Shown piece by piece: positions 61,959-64,000 of a DNA stretch of 64,000 nt. The notes beneath the pieces are model-generated. The model saw only the letters and a list, made by a program, of their open reading frames with translations, had not been told where the DNA came from and ran no database searches. Position 1 is the stretch's first letter. Every line of letters begins with the position of its first letter. A program made the position numbers and the translations under genes. Where the stretch lies: NCBI RefSeq assembly GCF_032854445.1, contig NC_088301.1:29618402-29682401 (forward strand). The letters are read 5' to 3'. Source of the stretch: Liolophura sinensis. Lineage: Eukaryota > Mollusca > Polyplacophora > Chitonida > Chitonidae.

Positions 61959-62197
61959 TTATTTATTTATGGGGTGTTTTACGCCAAACTCTAGAATATT
62001 TCACTTATACGACGGCGGGCAGCATTATAATGGGAGGAAAACTGGTAGAGCCCGGGGAAGACGCACCATCATCCGAAGGCTACTGACAGACCTTCCAACG
62101 TACAGCCGGAGAGGAAGCCAGCATGAGCTGGACTTGTACTCACGGCGAGCGCATTGGTGAGATGCTCCTAGGTCTGCGCCGCGGTGGCGTGTTAACC
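61959..62197 (-). mobile_element. Full-length SINE in an intron of gene 2
   Basis: The tail (TTATTTATTTATGGGGTG), 3' domain, core and tRNA head (to GTCTGCGCCGCGG) can be read on the minus strand, with scattered changes. It lies between the EGF exons at 61,644 and 62,447, in the sense orientation of the gene. Confidence 0.87.
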
Positions 62198-62446
62198 CTC
62201 AGTGTCCATTTGGAAGATTGCGATCAATGTGCTCACACCAAACAAATGGTCTTGTCTTAAATCTACTACTGAGATAAAAACTGGGTACTTAACTGGTGTC
62301 TTCCGGTTACAAGTCACTGAGGCAGCTCAATACAGCATAATCGGGGCCGAAAGACTTCTAGAAATCATCGGTCTTAACAACGCCCATAAAAAAAGCAAAC
62401 CAACAAACTTTCTTCTAGAAGAGTATGTATTAAGAGACGGACTTAC

Positions 62447-62587
62447 GAAGATCGCACTTGGTACCAAGCCAGCCAGTGTCACACTTGGCGTTAGGACAGA
62501 ATCCCGTGATGTGGTGACACTGGACACCACCTCTACAATGGCCACACTTCTGGGAACATTCCGATCCGTAATGGCCATTATTACAAG
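62447..62587 (-). CDS. EGF-like domain exon, gene 2 (first one inside the window)
   Basis: The 141-nt exon has acceptor CTGTTTACAG and donor CTTC/GTAAGT, and enters and leaves after one base of a codon. It encodes one EGF-like unit: CNNGHYGSEC, then CGHC, a CHHITGFC segment, and a closing CDTGWLGTKC. The eight cysteines and the YG and TG signatures match the MEGF10/Draper/scavenger-receptor type of EGF repeat. The family is extracellular and used for ligand binding or adhesion. This copy has one extra residue pair (PNAK) before its seventh cysteine. The 5' part of the gene lies outside the window or was not recognised. Confidence 0.85.
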
Positions 62588-64000
62588 CTGTAAACAGATC
62601 CCATATGCAGAGAGCGATATATTTGGAAAAAAAATTAAAGATTTTGACCTTAGAATTTAAAGGTGACTTTGTGAACGGGTGAAAAGAAATTTTATAAATT
62701 CGGAAATCAAAATGATGCTCTCAGGGAGCTGTGAAAGCCTGTGAAGGAAAGAAATTTGCAAATCATATTTTCCTTTAACTTTCTTGATATAGTTTTACTA
62801 CAGCATGGTTAGTTGGGTCCTGACAGATTTGGGGGCTCAAACGTTATACAGAGCTAAAATATCTCTAGGTATGGCCCTGACAGTATTCAGGAGGACAAAT
62901 GAGGACAGATGTATTTATAAGCCGTCTTTAATTCCTTCAACACAGCCAATAAATTCGCGACTTGATGAATTTTACTTGTATAAAGTGTTATATATACTCC
63001 ACACAGTAACCAAACCACATCACAGTCTAATTCGCTTCCGACTAACATATCTGGTAAGATAGAATGAATTAAAAGTGCTGCGATCTGGAGTTTTACTGAG
63101 CTCCGTTGCATAGCATACAGCGCTATAAACCGCATCCCCGTTATATAACTGTTACCTTATTTGAAAACAGCCCAGAATGGCAGTAGAATAAAGAAATGTT
63201 GCGATCTCGAAATACAAACACACCACGTGCAAATATGAGCTCTGGCCGAGGTGCTTTTTCATTAAATCTATCCAAGAAGTGGAGGTTTAACTGCTGGTCA
63301 AACAACATTGCCAAGTGGTTCAGTGTTATACATGAAACCTGTAAATAATTTAAAACAATCGCAATGATTACCGGGACATGCAATAGCAATAAAAACGTCT
63401 GTTACTTCTGTATTTACACACACACATCTATATATTCAGTATTTTCGTAATGCACGGATTACTTCCCTTGACGGAAGATGTATACTGGTACTTCCAAATG
63501 CTAACGGCATCGGAAATCACCCCGGCACTTCATATGAATTTAATACCGTGATCTAGACTGCCAACTGAATTCAGTACCTCTGAGAGTTCTGTTACAAGCT
63601 AAAGACACTTCAAATATCCCTAATTACCGTAAATGACCTACAATTTCGTCCATGATTTAAGATTAATCTTATAAAAAGATCATTCGAGAATGATATTATA
63701 TCCTTTCGCACAAATGTAAGTTTCACTTTTGTAAGGCGGATTTTAGGACATTTACAGTATATTATTTTTCAGTCCTCAATAATATCCATACACTGATTCA
63801 GTTCACCGCTGACCACCACTCAAACAGCTCTCGTGCGGATATCAGACATGTGGGCAGAATACGATAGGTACACATGTGGGTGCGATAGGTATGCTATCCG
63901 ATACGAAACTCGAGAACAGCATGGCATCTTCAATCCCGTTTACTTCTGGTACAGCGCTACTACTAAATAACTTACAAAGCTTTCATACAGCCTGGTTGTT
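62588..64000. other. Upstream flank or intron of gene 2
   Basis: Apart from the exon-like segment at 63,156-63,338, this stretch shows no recognisable coding or repeat feature. It probably lies inside gene 2, because the first EGF exon seen is internal. Confidence 0.35.
63156..63338 (-). CDS. Exon-like segment, unassigned
   Basis: The 183-nt open stretch is bounded by acceptor ATTATTTACAG and donor AATAAG/GTAACA and encodes 61 residues in phase 0/0. The peptide (for example LDRFNEKAPRPELIF) shows no motif that I recognise. Its exit phase does not fit the next EGF exon (62,587), which needs one carried base, so it is not simply the preceding exon of gene 2. It may be an exon of another transcript or a chance frame. 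Confidence 0.25.

Noticed and set aside
62202-62660. 152-codon plus-strand frame as a gene
   Set aside because: It is the antisense shadow of the EGF exon at 62,447-62,587 extended by chance.

Overview
This is a eukaryotic, intron-rich, repeat-rich, AT-leaning window. I read it as a spiralian (lophotrochozoan) invertebrate, most likely a mollusc or a brachiopod. The reasons are about twenty copies of one tRNA-derived SINE with an AAATAAATAAA tail, a LINE fragment ending in a (GAGT)n tail, many minisatellites, and a gene made of one-exon-per-domain 8-cysteine EGF repeats. There are no operons, and almost every long open frame here is a by-product of tandem repeats or SINEs.

Two genes can be supported, both on the minus strand and both recognised from splice sites and reading phase. 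Gene 1 (22,221-57,079) encodes a small polar protein ending in a Cys-Cys-Ser-Ile-Met prenylation signal. It has a shared last exon (22,221-22,653), a 123-nt middle exon (46,175-46,297) and two apparent alternative starts. One start is at 46,995-47,026. The other is at 57,043-57,079 and continues through a 25-nt microexon at 53,980-54,004. All junction phases match, and every combination stays open. Gene 2 is the 3' end of a gene for a tandem EGF-like protein (exons at 62,447-62,587, 61,507-61,644, 60,711-60,848 and 59,687-59,823). It ends one residue after the last cysteine, with an AATAAA about 70 nt further on. Its 5' part lies beyond the right edge.

The left third (1-22 kb) is apparently intergenic. 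It holds the 24-bp minisatellite at 1.6-2.4 kb split by a SINE, a 37-bp minisatellite at 4.9-5.5 kb next to a fold-back SINE pair, inverted-repeat elements at 9.4, 10.2-11.0 and 18.8-19.8 kb, and scattered SINEs. The middle (22-57 kb) is mostly intron of gene 1. It is filled with nested SINEs, a long inverted repeat (26.6-27.1 kb), an 87-bp repeat (28.8-29.3 kb), a 42/43-bp minisatellite carrying a LINE fragment (33.1-35.6 kb), a 46-bp repeat (35.7-36.0 kb), a 54-bp repeat (42.8-43.6 kb) and a 27-bp array of about 41 units (50.6-51.75 kb). The right end holds gene 2.

Two observations seem most worth following. First, the alternative first exons of gene 1 would decide whether the protein carries a KRVSF motif, which fits the RVxF docking consensus for protein phosphatase 1. 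Second, the SINE 3' tail resembles the 3' tail of the LINE fragment in the same window, suggesting a SINE/LINE mobilisation pair. All exon calls were made by eye; transcripts would settle them.
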